Of a stretch of DNA of 64,000 bases, positions 20,901 to 34,061 are shown piece by piece. The translations under genes were made by a program, and so were the position numbers. This stretch comes from Rhinopithecus roxellana (Eukaryota > Chordata > Mammalia > Primates > Cercopithecidae), in NCBI RefSeq assembly GCF_007565055.1, contig NC_044564.1, positions 79,070,563 to 79,134,562 on the forward strand, in the 5' to 3' direction. Positions within the stretch are counted from its first letter, which is position 1, and every line of letters starts with the position of its first letter. The notes under the pieces are model-generated. The model was not told the DNA's origin. It ran no database searches and saw only the letters and a list, made by a program, of their open reading frames with translations.

Positions 20901-23900
20901 CAGCAAATCCAAAAGAACGGAAACCATAACAGTCTCTCTGACCACAGAGCAATCAAATTAGAACTCAGGATTAAGAAACTCACTCAAAACCGCACAATTA
21001 CATGGAAACTGAACAACCTGCTCCTGAATGACTACTGGGTAAATAACGAAATGAAGGCAGAAATAAAGATGTTCTCTGAAACCAGTGAGAACAAAGACAA
21101 AACATACCAGAATCTCTGGGACACATTTAAAGCAGTGTGTAGAGGGACATTTATAGCACTAAATGCCCACCAGAGAAAGCAGGAAAGACCTAAAATCGAC
21201 ACCCTAACATCACAATTAAAAGAACTAGAGAAGCAACAGCAAACAAATTCAAAAGCTAGCAGAAGACAAGAAATAACTAAGATCAGAGCAGCAGTGAAGG
21301 AGATAGACACAAAATATCCTTCAAAAACATCAATGAATCCAGGAGCTGGTTTTTTGAAAAGGTCAACAAAATAGACTGCTAGCCAGACTAATAAAGAAAA
21401 GGGAGAAGAATCAAATAGATGCAATAAAAAATGGTAAAGGAGATATCACCACCAATCCCATAGAAATACAAACTACCATGAGAGAATACTATAAATTCCT
21501 GGACACATACACCCTCCTATGTCTAAACCAGGAAGAAGTCAAATCCCCGAATAGACCAATAAAAATTCTGAAATCGAGGCAGTAATTAATAGCTTAAAAA
21601 GTGTCCAGGACCAGGTGGATTCACAGCCGAATTCTACCAGAGGTACAAAGAGGAGCTGGTACCATCCCTTCTGAAACTATTCCAAACAATAGAAAAAGAG
21701 GCATCTTTACTAACTCATTTTATGAGGTCAGCATCATCCTGATACCAAAACCTGGCAGAGACACAACAAAAAAGAAAATTGCAGGCCAATATCCCTGATG
21801 AACATTGATGTGAAAATCCTCAATAAAATATTGGCAAACCAAATCCAGCAGCACATCAAAAAGCTTATCCATCATGATGAAGTCGGCTTCATCCTTGGGA
21901 TGCAAGGCTGGTTCAACAGACGTGAATCAATAAACATAATTCATCATCTAAACAGAACCAATGACAAAAACCACATGATTATCTCAATAGACGCAAAAAA
22001 GCCTTCAAGGAAATTCAACACCCCCTCCGGCTAAAAACTCTCAGTAAACTAGGTATTGATGGAATGTATCTCAAAATAATAAGAGCTATTTATGACAAAC
22101 CCACAGCCAATATCATACTGAATGGGAAAAAGCTGGAAGCATTCCCTTTGAAAACTGGCCTAAGACAAGGATGCCTTCCCTTACCACTCCTATTCATCAA
22201 CATAGTATTGGAAGTTCTGGACAGGGCAATCAGGCAAGAGAAAGATATAAGGTTATTCAAGTAGGAAGAGAGGAAGTCAAATTGTCTCTGTTTGCAGATG
22301 ACTTGCCTGTGATTTAGAAAACCCCATCGTCTCAGCCCAAAATCTCTTTAAGCTGATAAGCAACTTCAGCAAAGTCTCAGGACACAAAATCAATGTGCAA
22401 AAATCACAGCATTCCAATACACCAATAACAGACAAACAGCCAAATCATGAGTCAACTCCCATTCATAACTGCTACAAAGAGAATAAAATACCTAGGAATA
22501 CAACTTACAAGGGATGTGAAGGACCTCTTCAAGGAGAAATACAAACCACTGCTCAAGGAAATAAGAGGACACAAACAAATGGAAAAACATTCCAAGCTCA
22601 TGGATAGGAAGAATCAACATTGTGAAAATGGCCATACTGCCCAAAGTCATTTATAGATTCAGTGCTATCCTTATCAAGCTATCACTGACTTTCTTCACAG
22701 AATTAGATAAAACTACTTTAAATTTCATATGGAACCAAAAATGAGCCTGCATAGCCAAGATGATCCTAAGCAAAAAGAACAAAACTGAAGGCATCACACT
22801 GCCTGACTTCAAACTATACTAGAAGGCTACAATAACCAAAACAGCATGGTACTAGCACCAAAACAGAGATACCAAAGAAACAGGACAGAGGCCTCAGGAA
22901 TAACACCACACATCTACAACCATCTGGTCGTTGACAAACCTGACAAAAACAATGGGGAAAGGATTCCCTATTTAATAAATGATGTTGGGAAAACTGGCTA
23001 GCCATATGCAGAAAACTGAAACTGGACCTCTTCCTTACACCTTATACAAAAATTAACTCAAGATGGATTAAAGACTTAAATGTAAGATCTGAAACCATAA
23101 AAACCCTAGAAGAAAACCTAGGCAATACCATTCAGGACATAGGCACAGGCAAAAGACTTCATGACTAAAACACCAAAAGCAATGGCAACAAAAGCCAAAA
23201 TTGACAAATGGGATCTAATTAAACTAAAAAGCTTCTGCACAGCAAAAGAAACGATCATCAGAGTGAACAGGCAACCTACAGAATGGGAGAAAATGTTTGC
23301 AATCTATCCTTCTGACAAAGAACTGATATCCAGAACCCACAAAGAACTTCAACAAATTTACAAGAAAAAAACAACCCCATTAAAAAGTGGGCAAAGGATA
23401 TGGACAGACACTTCTCAAAAGAAGACATTTATGCAGCCAACATATGAAAAAAAGATCATCATCACTGGTCATTAGAGAAATGCAAATCAAAACCACAATG
23501 AGATACCATCTCACACCAGTTAGAGTGGAGATCATTAAAAAGTCAGGAAACAACAGATGCTGGAGAGGATGTGGAGAAATAAGAACACTTTTACACTGTT
23601 GGTGGGAGTGTAAATTAGTTCAACCATTGTGGAAGACAGTGTGGCGATTCCTTAGGGATCTAGAACCAGAAATACCATTTGTCCCAGCAATCCCATTACT
23701 GGGTATATACCCAAAGGGTTATAAATCATTCTACTATAAAGACACATGCACACATAGGTTTATTGTGGCACTGTTCAATGATAAACTGGATAAAGAAAAT
23801 GTGGTACATATATACCATGGAATACTATGCAGCCATAAGAAAGGATGAGTTCATGTCCTTTTCAGGGACATGGATGAAGCTAGAAACTAACAAAAGAAAA

Positions 23901-24150
23901 CCAACTCCACATGTTCTCACTCATAAGTGGGAACTGAACAGCGAGAACACATGGACACAGGGAAGGAAACATCACACACCAGGGCCTGTCGGCAGGTTGG
24001 GGGATAGGATAGCATTAGGAGAAATACCTCATGTAGATGAGGGGTTGATGGGTGCAGCAAACCGCCATGGCACTTGTATACAGATGTAACAAACCTGCAC
24101 ATTCTCCACATGTATCACAGGACTTATAATAAAAAAAATTAAAAAAAAAT
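17936..24150 (+). mobile_element. Near full-length L1 (L1PA-type), sense to TEK, ORFs broken
   Basis: LINE-1 retrotransposon with 5' UTR (begins gggctggcaagatggctg, then aacagctctggtctgcagct), ORF1 region near 19,300-20,100, ORF2 region about 20,270-24,000 and 3' UTR ending atgtatcacaggacttataa plus an A-rich tail. Flanking near-identical direct repeats aaagttacatttt (from 17,922) and aaagatacatttt (24,151) mark target-site duplication by L1 endonuclease. A run of about 21 T lies in the 5' UTR at 18,310-18,330. Both ORFs are split by many stops and frameshifts, so it is dead for retrotransposition, although its 5' UTR promoter and antisense promoter could have residual activity inside TEK. 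Confidence 0.95.
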
Positions 24151-24837
24151 AAAGATACATTTTCTTGCCTAGAACCTTGCTTCTGCTAAGATTACTTTCA
24201 AAAGTAAGATTTTTTCCAAGGGGAAATATAATGACCTGTAGTGATACCACCATTCCCAGCACTATCCATGGTAGAAGCTAACTGGCATGTCTGAAGACTA
24301 CAAGGCTCTAGGTTGAACAAATAATTTATTGTCTAAATGGGGCTACTTCTAAGAGTGAAGGAGGGTGTTAATAATATCACTGGAATAAGAAGCATACATA
24401 CCATCCTGGAAAAACCTGGACATAGTTGGACCATCACTAGACAGTCCCTAAAATTCTACCTTTTGAGATTCACTACATAAGGGGTGAGAAGATTTTTTAG
24501 TCTTTAAGAAACTTATGTTAAAGTATAAGCTGTTCTGGGATATGACACCCTAAACCAATGGTTGATAGCCTTCTATGCACATAGGGTTCCCTGGAGTCAT
24601 TTGTTCAGCATGTGGGCTCTTGATCCCCACTGTCAGTCATCAATTCTATAAGTCTAGGGCAGGTTCCAGAAATCTGCATTTTAATCACACGAGGAGTTCT
24701 GAGCACAATTGAGAAAGCACTGTCTTAAGTGTTTCCCAAACTATGTTCAGGTGTTGTGCAAGATATAAATACATGATACAAGGGGAAAGGAGTTCTGTGG
24801 CCAATTAAGTTGGAAACTTTGTGTTAAACCTGTTGTC

Positions 24838-25180
24838 TTAGTCATTTCCGACTGCTGTAACAAAATACCATAAACTTCGTGGCTTATAAACAACAGAGAT
24901 GTATTTCTCACAGTTCTGAAAGGTGGGAAATCCAAGATGAAAGCCTTGGCAGATTTGGTGGCCGTGAGCCATTTCCTGGTTCATAGATGGCCATCTTTCT
25001 GCTGTGTCCTCATGTGGTACAAGGAGCAAAATAGCTCTTTGAGGCCTTTTCTGTAAGGGCACGAATCTATTCATGAGGGTTCTACCCTTATGACCTAATC
25101 ACCTTCCAAAGGACCTACCTTCAAACACCATCACATGGTTTCAACACATGATTTTTGGGTGGCATGAACATTGAGTCCAT
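24838..25180. repeat. Old interspersed repeat, family unassigned
   Basis: The series gctgtaacaaaataccataa, cttataaacaacagagatgt, catttcctggttcatagatg and ttatgacctaatcacctt is one I know from a widespread ancient mammalian repeat, but I cannot name the family with confidence. No coding content. Confidence 0.6.
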
Positions 25181-25625
25181 GCTTTGTTTTTAATGACAGG
25201 CTTTGTTTTTAATGACAGTGCTTCTAAAAGTCCTCCCTCTTAAAGGGGGATACAATGGGTGGCATTTTACAAGTTTGAGCATGGGCCTTTTAAGAGACAC
25301 TAACATTTTGAAAGATGCAGCATTCCAAGGGAAATGCTGCTATAGACACATACCCAGTTCTTTCTAGATGATTGTAATAGCTGAGACCAAGATCCTGCAG
25401 AAAGAGTACCCAGGGTAGGAACTAAATCTATGGGGAGATGAAATGGGACTTGCTTAGGGAGGTGGGAGGCCTAGTAGAAACTTCCCAGATGCTGTACTTT
25501 TGTCTTCTGCTAGTTAAGCTTTATAACCATGCATTGGTTGGCTTCATTCTCTTTTCTCTTTTCCTGCCATGCCCAGGACTGAAGCACAGTTATAGAATTA
25601 ACCCTTTAATTCTTTGCGTTCGAAG

Positions 25626-25725
25626 GTTTGATCTAATGAGACAATGCTGGCGGGAGAAGCCTTATGAGAGGCCGTCATTTGCCCAGATATTGGTGTCCTT
25701 AAACAGAATGTTGGAGGAACGAAAG
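25626..25725 (+). CDS. TEK: TEK exon 22: kinase C-terminal helices (1067-1100)
   Basis: Encodes (V)FDLMRQCWREKPYERPSF then AQILVSLNRMLEERK. MRQCW...RPSF is the conserved alpha-H/alpha-I region with the invariant Arg. The exon is 100 nt: G completes Val1067, then 33 codons, ending in phase 0 at Lys1100 before gtgagt. Residue 1068 is Phe (TTT at 25,627-25,629), where I remember Tyr in both TIE2 and TIE1. Confidence 0.95.
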
Positions 25726-26561
25726 GTGAGTATTAAAGTCAGGCAGGAGATCTTTAATTGGAATTCCTGATGTGCCCAGGGTGGTTCATAAAAAACATTG
25801 AAACAATTGAAGAAGTTCTTCTTGACATGGCCCTAAGCATTATAGAAACAAAGGATATCCCCCAACCCCCGCAACTTGGAAGAAGTTACAATTTTGGGGG
25901 GAAATAAGATTTCTATACAGGATATAGTCATGTACACACTGGAATAACACACAGAATTAGCCTATTAGAGCTAGAAGGAATTTTAGTCATATAGCCTGAC
26001 CTTTTAATTTTATAGATGAAGAAATAGACTCAGAAGTGGGTGACTTGACTGAGGACATACAGCAAGTAGACAACAGAGCTTGACCTGCAGGTTACTATGA
26101 GGAGGGTCAGGAATTCCATAAAAATTTCTAGAAGTTAGTTGGCTATACTGATCTGGGAGTCAAAAGAAAAGTAAATGTAGTTTAAAGAAATAGTCAAAAC
26201 CCAAATGGTAATTCAACTAGAGATGCAGGTGAGATCACACAGAGAGATGTGAAGATGAGATTCAGACAGGGGAAGGAACCCGAGAGAAGCTGAACACATT
26301 AGGAGGTACCGATAAGACACTGTGAGAAAGGCAAGCTCAGAAACTGAGGATACAGTATGAAATCTTACTTGCAGAAGGCAAGGGGATGCATTTTAGGAAG
26401 AAAGTCATCAAATACAATAGAGGGACCGAGGACATAAAAGTATCCCCCAAGTGCTTAGTATTTTGAGTTGAAACAAAGAAAACCAAGGTAGTGCTGTAAC
26501 TGCCACTGGCAGAGATGGAATCAAAGTAGCCTATGTCTCTGAACCATTCTCATTCTTCCAG
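25726..26561 (+). other. TEK: TEK intron 22
   Basis: About 840 bases of intron. A MIR-like remnant on the minus strand lies near 25,985-26,075 (atagatgaagaaatagactc). No exon is seen. It ends cattcttccag. Confidence 0.7.
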
Positions 26562-26636
26562 ACCTACGTGAATACCACGCTTTATGAGAAGTTTACTTAT
26601 GCAGGAATTGACTGTTCTGCTGAAGAAGCGGCCTAG
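26562..26636 (+). CDS. TEK: TEK exon 23, coding part: C-terminal tail and stop (1101-1124)
   Basis: Encodes TYVNTTLYEKFTYAGIDC then SAEEAA and TAG. The three tail tyrosines 1102, 1108 and 1113 are present; Tyr1102 (YVNT, a p85-type YxN motif) and Tyr1108 are the known docking sites for PI3K/GRB and DOK-R adaptors after angiopoietin activation. Counting from exon 13 gives a total length of 1124 residues, the full family length. Confidence 0.98.
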   Translation, partial: TYVNTTLYEKFTYAGIDCSAEEAA

Positions 26637-27060
26637 GACAGAACATCTGTATGCCCTCTGTTTCCCTTTCACTGGCATGGGAGACCCTTGACACCTGCTG
26701 AGAAAGCATGCCTCTGCCACGAGATGTGATATAGAAGTGTACATATGTGCTGTACACCTGGGACCTTCACCACTATCGATCCCATGCATGGATCTGTATA
26801 GTATGCTCTGACTCTAATAGGACTGTATATACTGTTTTGAGTAAGAATGTGCTGAAATCAGAATGCCTGTTTGTGGTTTCATATGCAATAATATATTTTT
26901 TTAAAAATGTGGACTTCACAGGAAGGCGTGAGTACAATTAGTATAATGCATAACTCATTATTGTCCTAGATATTTTGATATTTACCTTTATATTGAATGC
27001 TATTAAATGTTTTGCTGTGTCAAAGTAAAATATTGTTAATAAACCTAACAATGACCCTGA
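26637..27060 (+). other. TEK: TEK 3' UTR
   Basis: Untranslated end of the last exon, AT-rich, ending a little after the AATAAA signal at 27,038. The end is placed about 15-20 bases after the signal by convention, not seen directly. A second AATAAA at about 27,540 could support a longer form. Confidence 0.75.
27038..27043 (+). terminator. TEK: TEK polyadenylation signal AATAAA
   Basis: Canonical hexamer about 400 bases after the stop codon, in ttgttaataaacctaac. It is the first AATAAA after the stop. Confidence 0.85.
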
Positions 27061-27931
27061 TAGCACAGGTTTAGTGAGAGAAATATATGAATTCTAACAA
27101 GACATAGGTTAATATTTAAGAGACTGAAAAATCTCAGATTCCTCTCTCAATTTTATCCCTCGCCTGTAGCAGCCAGTCCCATTTCATTTAGTCATGTGAC
27201 AACTGTCTTGTGTTTCCACAGCCTGCAAGTCAGTCCAGAATGCTAACATCTAAAAATAGACTTAAATCTCATTCCTTACAAGCCTAAGAATCTTTAGAGA
27301 AGTATACATAAGTTTAAGATAAAATAATGGGATTTTTTTCTTTTCTTCTCTCTGGTAATATTGACTTGTGTATTTTAAGAAATAACAGAAAGCCTGGGTG
27401 ACATTTGGGAGACATGTGACATTTATATATTGAATTAATATCCCTACATGTATTGCACATTGTAAAAAGTTTTAGTTTTGATGAGTTGTGAGTTTACTTT
27501 GTATACTGTAGGCACACTTTGCACTGATATATCATGAGTGAATAAATGTCTTGCCTACTCACGTCTCATCCAGGAGTGTGTCTCATAGCTATTGCCACAT
27601 GTCCTTATTATACTTTAAAGAAAAGTGCTTTAAATTATCCATCCCTAGCACATAGAGTAGTTGGCGAGTATACTCCGCTAGATATGGAATCTGAAACTCA
27701 CCAGATTGAAAATTCTCCTAGAAGTGTTCTACTGCCTAGTTCTTTTTCTTGCAACAGGAAGTACACCTTTGGGAGTGTTCTAGTGTGAACCAAGGGCTTA
27801 GAATTGGAATTCCTTTTAATTATGTTACAATGTTAAATAGAGTCCTCACTTAATGTCATCAATAGGTTCATGGAAACTGCAGTGCTATATAATGAAACCA
27901 ATTTTACCATAGGGTAATTGATAGAAACAAG
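27061..27931. other. TEK downstream flank
   Basis: Non-coding sequence after the TEK polyadenylation site. The last 100 bases (from about 27,835, cttaatgtcatcaataggtt) belong to an old interspersed repeat that continues at 29,505 after the L1 insertion. I see no exon of the convergent REXO1-like relic here. Confidence 0.6.
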
Positions 27932-29495
27932 ATGCTATCCCCATCAAGCTACCATTGACTTTCTTCACAGAATTGGAAAAAAACTACTTTAAATTTTATA
28001 TGGAACCAAAAAAGAGCCTGCATAGCCAAGACAATCCTAAGCCAAAAGAACAAAATTGGAGGTATCACCCTACCTGACTTCAAACTATACTACAAGGCTA
28101 CAGTAACCAAAACAGCATGGTACTGGCACCAAAACAGATACATAGACCAATGGAACAGAACAGAGGCCTCAGGAATAACACCACACATCTACAACCATCT
28201 GATCTTTGACAAACCTGACAAAAACAAGCAACGGAGAAAGGATTCCCTATTTAATGAATGGTGTTAGGAAAACTGGCTAGCCATATGCAGAAAACCAAAA
28301 CTGGATCCCTTCCCTTACACCTTATACAAAAATTAACTCAAGATGGATTAAAGACTTAAATGTAAGATCTGAAAACATAAAAACCCTAGAAGAAAACCTA
28401 GGCCATACCATTCAGGACATATGCATGGGCAAAGACTTCATGACTAAAACACCAAAAGCAATGGCAACAAAAGCGAGAATTGACAAATGGGATCTAATCA
28501 AACTAAAGAGCTTCTGCACAGCAAAAGAAACTACCATCAGAGTGAACAGACAACCTACAGAATTGGAGAAAATTTTTGCAATCTACTCATCTGACAAAGG
28601 GCTAATATCCAGAATCTACAAAGAACTCAAACAAATATACAAGAAAAAACAAACAACCCCATCAAAAAGTGGGCAAAGGATATGGACAGACAGTTCTCAA
28701 AAGACATTTATGCAGTCAACAAACATATGAAAAAATAACACATCATCAATGGTCATGAGAGACATGCAAATCAAAACCACAATGAGATACCATCTCACAC
28801 CCAGTTAGAATGGCAATCATTAAAAAGTCAGGAAACAACAGATGCTGGAGAGGATGTGGAGAAATAGGAACACTTTTACACTGCTGTTGAAAGTGTAAAT
28901 TAGTTCAATCATTGTGGAAGACAGTGTGGTGATTCCTCAAGGATTTAGAACCAGAAATACCATTTGACCCAGCAATCCCATTACTGGGTATATACCCAAA
29001 GGATTATAAATCATTCTACTATAAAAACACATGCACACTTATGTATGTTGTGGCACTGTTCACAATAGCAAAGATTTGGAACCAACCCAAATGCTCATCA
29101 ATAATAGACTAGATAAAATATGGCACGTATACACCATAGAACACTATGCAGCCATAAAAAAGGATGAGTTCAATGTCCTTTGGAGGGACATGGATGCAGC
29201 TGGAAACTATCATTCTCAGCAAACTAACACGAGAACAGAAAACCAAACTACATGTTCTCACTCATAGGTGGGAGTTGAACAATAAGAACACATGGACACG
29301 GGGCATGTAAGGGGCGTCACACAGCAGAGCCTCTCAGGGGTGGGGGCCTCTCTTGAGGAGGGATAGCATTAGGAGAAGTACCTAATGTAGATGGTGGGTT
29401 GATGGGTGCAGCAAACCACCATGGCATGTGTATACCTATGTAACAAACCTGCACGTTCTGCACATGTACCCCAGAGCTTCAAGTACAATAAAAAA
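27932..29495 (+). mobile_element. 5'-truncated L1 (ORF2 3' half and 3' UTR)
   Basis: Starts inside ORF2 (atgctatccccatcaagcta) and runs to the L1 3' UTR and tail (acatgtaccccagagcttca, then an A run). Short direct repeats agaaacaag (27,923) and agaaagaag (29,496) bracket it, and the split old repeat on both sides is continuous once the L1 is removed. ORF2 remnants are broken. Confidence 0.92.
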
Positions 29496-29789
29496 AGAAA
29501 GAAGAGTTAAGTGTCTATAGCATACAGTACATCATTTCACTTAAGTCAGTTTCCAAGAACCTATCAAGAACTTTGAGAACATATTGTAGTTCTACATGCT
29601 GCACAAACTTTACATATTCTTATGTATTCAGAAATTACAACTAGGCAACTGAATTCATCCAGAACACTCTTTATTCCCAACAGCATATTCAAACAAAGAC
29701 ACAGAGCAAAATAAAGGCTGCTCTTTATAACAGTACCTAAATGGAACTTAACTAAATGGAAACATGAATGAAAAGCCACTGAAATATTG
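29496..29789. other. Old repeat remainder and unique spacer
   Basis: The first part (gagttaagtgtctatagcat) continues the old repeat interrupted by the preceding L1; the rest has no recognisable feature. Confidence 0.55.
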
Positions 29790-32700
29790 GTCCAGCATGT
29801 CATCGCCAAGAGGGCAGACTAAGAGATGCCAGCCTTTTTCTTCCTACACACACAAAATAAATAAATACAGACAACTATTCACATACCATAACAACCCAGA
29901 GGGAGTGCAAAGGCTCATTATAGGATCTGCAGCAATACAGTGGAGCACAATAATGGAGAATAACCACACAGAAAGGATTGTGATCAGCATACCTAATACA
30001 CCAGGAGATGTCTAGGAACAAAGAAAGGTGGAGGCCTTGGTATGAGCCACACAGCAGAACTACTGTGGTCACCAGTGACCTGCTTTGCAGAGGATACCAG
30101 CATCTCCTGCCTCTGAGGTATCAGATAGCCATTCCTACTGGAGAACCCTAGAAAATGACATGTACATCCCTAACAACCCCTACCCCCAGAAGTGGCTGCT
30201 GTTGAGCCACTTTAAGAAAGGAGCCACCATTTCTTCTAATCCTGTACATTCCTCAATCTTTGAGCTGCAGCCACTTCATAAGAGCCCACAAGCTCCAGTC
30301 TCAGGCTCTGTGGCTACACTGGGCCCACCCATGTCTCGGACACTGGAGCGACTGCCATAGTGAGCTAGTTTGTACTCCGGGCCCTAGAGTCCATACTCTG
30401 CATACCAGTTTATCTGCATGGATAACTAGGCTCCATCCTAACCCTAGAGCCATGCTAACTCTGTGTACACCTGTGTTTCCATTCTTGGTTCCCTGGCTAC
30501 TTCACAAGCATTTGTAGCTCAAAACTACTACCAACATGACAGACAGGGTGCCTGTGCCTCAAGACACCAGCTCAGCCACCATAGAGAACCAGGCCTTGCT
30601 CTGACTCTGGAGCTTCTCTAACACTGTGCATGTCTGTGCTCCCATTCTTGGCTCTACCAGCTGATCCAGAAGCATCTGTGGCTTGCATACTGTTACTGTA
30701 GGAGGGTTGCTTGTGCCTCAGGCACCAATGCCATTAATTCCCAGATCTCATAGCAATAGGCCCTCCACATGTTCTCATGCTTCAGGCCTCAGCTCCATGG
30801 CTATTCCACAGGTACCACTCAAATACTGGTGGTGTCACTACTGCAAGACAGCCTACTAACCAGACCCAGTGCCAAGACATACCCTCTCAGCTATAACTTC
30901 CCTAGTGGGAGAAAAGAGATCAGAAGGATCTCCTCAGCCATTGTCTCTGAAGACCCCAACAACCCTTGCTGGCACTGTGGACATCCACAGTGTTGACCAC
31001 TGAGGAGTCCTGCCACCTTTGTCAACACCAACCTCTGCAGACATAGCTGGTGCCCGAACTACTGCAGCTCAGTCAGCAAATGGTCTTATATTCCATGGAG
31101 AGGAAGGTCTTTCCACAGCAAAGCTAGCCCATGAGTTTTGCAAAAGGTGACTGCTCCACCAGATGCACAGGTATCAACATAAGCAACAAGAAATATAAAA
31201 AAGAAAAAGACACCACCACCAAAAGAGCACAATAATCTAGTAACTAACCCCAAAGAAATGTACAAACTGCCTGATAAAGAATTCAAAAGAATAGTTTTAA
31301 GAAAGCTCAGCAAACTTCAAGAGTATTCAGAGAAACGATTCAATAAAATCATGGAAACAGTAAACAATCAAAATGAGAAGTTTAACAGATTGAAATTATA
31401 TTTAAAAACCCCACATTCTGGAGCTGAAAAATAAGTGAAATGAAAAACGCAATAGACAACATCAACAACAGAATTGATCCAGCAGAAGAATCTGTGAATT
31501 CAGATATGTGATTTGAAAATATGTAGTCATGGGGTTGGGGGGAAGGATGAAAAATAATGAAGAACGTCTGTGGAATTTGTGAGACAGCATCAGAAGAGCA
31601 CATATTTGAGTTGTAAGAGTTCAAGAAGGAGAAGAGACAGAAAGGGATAAGAAAGCTTATTTAAAGAAATAAATAGCATAACACTTTCCAAATCTGGGGA
31701 AATATAAATATTTAGGTACAGAAAGGTCAAAAGTCTCCAAACAGATTCAATCCAAATAATATTACAGCAAGATATATTATAATCAAACTGTCAAAAAGCA
31801 AACAGGATCATGAAAGCAGCAAAGAAAAATAAGATTAACATATATAACGGAGTTCCAATAAGGCTAGCAGCCAATTTCTTAGCAGAAATGTTACAGGCCA
31901 GGAGAGAGTGGAATGATATAGTCAAAGTTCTGAAGAGAAAATAACGCAAACCAAGAATCCTGTATCTGGTAAGGCTGTCCTTCAGAAATGAATAAATAAA
32001 GACTTTCCCAGACAAAAGCTGAGGGATTTCATTACCACTACATCTGACTTATAGGAAATGCTAAAGGGAGTTCAAGCTGAGTGAAAAGGTTGCTAATTTA
32101 ATAGCATGAAAATATGAAAGTCATTGGTAAAAGCTATCACACAAATTCAGAATAATACTGTAATTGTGGTGTATAAATCATTACCTTTAGTATGAATGTT
32201 AAAATGGAAAGCTATCACAAATAATAGCTACAATCATTTGTTAAGGGATATGCAATATAAAAAATATAAATTGTGACATCAAAAAATGTTGGGGGGGTGG
32301 AAGAAAAGTGTAGTTACTTTATTCAATCAAAATTAAGTTATTATCAGCTTAGTGTAGTATAACTGTAAGATATTTTATATAAGCCTCCTGGTAACCTAGC
32401 AAAAATCTACACAAGATACACAAAAGATAAAAAAGTAAGAAATCAAAGCATAACACTAGAGAAAATCATCTTAAGGAAAAAGATCTACAGAACAAACAGA
32501 AAACAATTAACAAAATGGCAATAGTAAGTCCTTACATGTCAATAATTACCTTGAATGTAAATGTTAAATTCTCCAATCAAAAGACAAAGATTGGCTGAAT
32601 AAAAAAATAAGACCCAATTATTTGCTGCCTACAGAGACTCACTTCACTTTTAAAGATACACACAGAATAAGAGTGTAAGGATAGAAAAAGGTATTCCATG

Positions 32701-34061
32701 CAAATAGAAACAAAAAGAGAACAGGAATGTCTATATTTATATTATATAAAATAAATTTTATGCCAAAAACTGTAACAAGACAAACAAGGTCATTATATAA
32801 TAATAAAAAGAGTAATTTATCAAGTAGATAAAGTAACTGTAAATATGTATGCACCCAATGTCAGAGCATCTTAAATACATAAAGCAAATGTTAATAGATC
32901 TGGATAGAAATATTACAGAAATAAGAAAAATCATGTGACTAATATGAACAACTATATGCCAACAAATAATTCAGAAGAAATTGACAGATTTCTAGATACA
33001 TACCACCTACCAAGACTGAATCATTAATAAATAGAAAACCTGAGCAAACAAATAACCAGTAAGAAGATTATGAGCCAGTAATAAGCCTCCCATGAAAGAA
33101 AAGCCTAGCACCTGACGGCTTCACTGGTGAATTCTATCAAACGTTTAGGGAAGAAATAATACCATTTCTTCTCAAAGTCTTTCAAAAAATACTGAAAAGG
33201 AAGGAAAACTTCCAAGTTCATTTTATGATGCCAAAGCCAGATAAGGACACTATAAGAAAAGAAAATTATAGGCTAATATCCCTGGTGAACACAGATGCAA
33301 AAATCTTCAACAAAAAACTAGCAAACCAAATTCAACAGCACATTAAAAGGATGATTCACCATAATTAAGTGTGATTTATCCCTAGGTTGCAAGGATGGGT
33401 CAGTATATGCAAATCAATACATGTGACACATGACATTAACAGAAAGAAGTGCAAAAACTGTATGATCATCTCAATACAGGTAGAAAAGCCATGTAACAAA
33501 ATCTCTTCATGATACAAATTCTCAACAAAATCGGTATAAAAAGGAATGTATCTTAACCCACTGAACACCTTATAGGACAATCCCCTAGCTAACATTATAC
33601 TCAATGGTGAAAGTTGAAAATTTTTCCTCTAAGATCAGGAACAAAAAAAGGATGCCCACTCTTGCTACTTTTATTGAACCTAATACTGGGAGTCCTAGCC
33701 AAAGCAATTAAGCAAGAGAACGAAAGAAAAAGCATCCAGTTCTGAAAGGAAGAAGTTAAATTGTTTCTGTTTGCAGACAACATGATCTTATATGATGAAA
33801 AAAACTCTACCAAAAAAACCTGTGAGTATAAATAAACTCAGTAAAGCTGCAGGATACAAAAATCAACCTACAAAAACCAGCAGTGTATCTATTTATTAAC
33901 AACAAGCTATCTGAAAAAGAAATAAGGAAAACTCCATTATAATAGTTACCAAAAACTAAGTAGGAATAAGTTTAACCCAAAAGGTAAAAGATCTGCACAA
34001 TGAAAACTATAAAACATTGATGAAAGAAATCAAAGAAGACACAAATAAATGAAAGAATTTT
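29790..34061 (+). mobile_element. Older L1, 5' UTR through mid ORF2, 3' end missing
   Basis: A more diverged LINE-1 than its neighbours. The 5' UTR-like part lies about 29,790-31,150, ORF1-like sequence to about 32,050 (ccaggagagagtggaatgat), and ORF2 from about 32,510 (accttgaatgtaaatgttaa) through the reverse-transcriptase region (tttgcagacaacatgatctt near 33,770). It stops at about 34,061 within ORF2, where a younger L1 begins, and its own 3' third is not found on the far side. All reading frames are broken. The 5' boundary is approximate. Confidence 0.75.

Noticed and set aside
19586..23848. Many open frames of 60-150 codons as genes
   Set aside because: Pieces of L1 ORF1 and ORF2 in a broken element.
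27541..27546. Second AATAAA as the main TEK polyadenylation site
   Set aside because: The earlier signal at 27,038 is canonical and nearer the stop; the later one may be used rarely but nothing in the sequence favours it.
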